A program made the position numbers and the translations under genes. Below, one piece after another: positions 6,735 through 7,458 of a stretch of DNA of 7,458 nucleotides (positions are counted from its first letter, which is position 1; each line of letters starts with the position of its first letter). The notes under the pieces were generated by a model that did no database searches, was not told the DNA's origin, and was given only the letters and a program-made list of their open reading frames with translations. The stretch comes from Spirochaetales bacterium (lineage in GTDB: Bacteria; Spirochaetota; Spirochaetia; SPDA01), in the NCBI GenBank assembly GCA_004525155.1, contig SPDA01000079.1:1-7458 (forward strand). Reading direction: 5' to 3'.

Positions 6735-6739
6735 GGAGA
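6733..6739 (+). promoter_or_regulatory. Ribosome binding site of araA, overlapping the araB stop
   Basis: GAGGAGA overlaps the araB TGA (6732-6734) and lies 8 bases before the ATG at 6748. The overlap suggests coupled translation of araB and araA. Confidence 0.75.
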
Positions 6740-6747
6740 TGTAAAAG

Positions 6748-7458
6748 ATGAGCAGCACCATAGATTTTAAAAACCTGGAATTGTGGTTTGTGACCGGGAG
6801 CCAGCACCTTTACGGCGAAGAAGCCCTGCGGCAGGTGGCGGCGGATTCGGCGAAGATAGTTGCCGGTATCAATGAAACCGGGACAATCCCGGTGAAAATT
6901 GTATCCAGACCGACCCTCACCACCGCGGAGGAGGTCACCCGGCTCTGCATCGATGCTGATTCCTCGTCTGCATGTATCGGCCTCATCATGTGGATGCACA
7001 CCTTTTCCCCGGCCAAGATGTGGATTGCCGGACTTTCGAGGCTTAAAAAACCTTTTGTTCATTTTCACACCCAGTTCTGCAGGGACATCCCCTGGTCTTC
7101 CATAGACATGGATTTCATGAACCTGCACCAGTCGGCCCACGGAGGCAGGGAATTCGGCTTTATCGGAAGCCGCCTGCGCATCGAGCGGAAGGTGGTGGTC
7201 GGCCACTGGCAGGATGGGGGAGCCCTGGCGCATCTAGACATGTGGGCCCGCGCCGCGCTCGCCTGGCACGATTCCCGGACCATGAAAGTCGCCCGCTTCG
7301 GAGACAACATGCGCGAGGTTGCCGTTACCGAGGGGGACAAAGTGGAGGCCCAGCTTACGTTCGGATATTCGGTTAACGGCTACGGTGTCGGCGAACTGGC
7401 GGAACATGTGCGCGCAGCAGCGGATTCGCAGATAGGCGCGCTGGTGGAAGAATACCGG
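6748..7458 (+). CDS. araA: L-arabinose isomerase, N-terminal 237 residues (cut by window end)
   Basis: Cytoplasmic metal-dependent isomerase converting L-arabinose to L-ribulose, first step of the pathway; its product is the AraB substrate. The frame is open from ATG 6748 to the last base, giving 237 of the roughly 500 residues of the family. Conserved AraA segments are [20 protein letters not shown] (11-30), [60 protein letters not shown] and [20 protein letters not shown], which track E. coli AraA almost without gaps. The catalytic Glu and His residues (E306, E333, H350, H450 in E. coli) lie beyond the window, so activity cannot be judged. The truncation is an artefact of the window, not a broken gene. 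Confidence 0.97.
   Translation, partial: MSSTIDFKNLELWFVTGSQHLYGEEALRQVAADSAKIVAGINETGTIPVKIVSRPTLTTAEEVTRLCIDADSSSACIGLIMWMHTFSPAKMWIAGLSRLKKPFVHFHTQFCRDIPWSSIDMDFMNLHQSAHGGREFGFIGSRLRIERKVVVGHWQDGGALAHLDMWARAALAWHDSRTMKVARFGDNMREVAVTEGDKVEAQLTFGYSVNGYGVGELAEHVRAAADSQIGALVEEYR

Overview
The window carries seven genes, all on the + strand, with a high-GC composition that looks even throughout and short intergenic gaps. It is bacterial chromosomal DNA devoted to sugar catabolism. I see no tRNA, rRNA, CRISPR array, insertion sequence or phage gene. The organism cannot be fixed from the sequence. A GALK2-like long galactokinase next to a shortened GalT of the Firmicutes type, plus a LacI regulator of the 'GTVDRVLH' type, would suit an anaerobic carbohydrate fermenter (a spirochaete is one possibility), but this is only an impression.

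Left part (1-3858): the last 29 codons of an unassigned gene are followed by a NagA-family amidohydrolase (124-1281), a short GalT-like nucleotidylyltransferase with an HxHxQ active site (1328-2470), and a galactokinase-family GHMP kinase (2467-3858) that overlaps the transferase by 4 bases. Kinase plus uridylyltransferase is the core of the Leloir pathway (sugar to sugar-1-phosphate to UDP-sugar). The kinase resembles eukaryotic GALK2/Gal1 proteins more than E. coli GalK. The NagA homologue keeps its metal site but lacks two residues that E. coli NagA uses on GlcNAc-6-phosphate. Together the three genes could form a salvage route for galactose or for N-acetylhexosamines (GalNAc or galacto-/lacto-N-biose type sugars). 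This is the most interesting hypothesis in the window. No galE or nagB is visible.

Right part (3859-7458): a 130-base intergenic region holds a very good sigma70-type promoter (TTGACA, 17 bases, TACTAT) and a 20-bp palindrome at the expected transcription start. They are followed by a LacI-family regulator starting at TTG (3989-5032), L-ribulokinase araB (5067-6734) and L-arabinose isomerase araA (from 6748, cut by the window end). Spacing of 34 and 13 bases and strong Shine-Dalgarno sites indicate one operon, araR-like - araB - araA, that is probably repressed by its own first gene product and induced by arabinose. Arabinose is isomerised to L-ribulose by AraA and phosphorylated by AraB. AraD, the next enzyme, would have to lie outside the window.

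A combined arabinose and galactose (or amino-sugar) locus would suit growth on arabinogalactan or similar plant or host glycans, but no glycosidase or transporter lies inside the window to test this.
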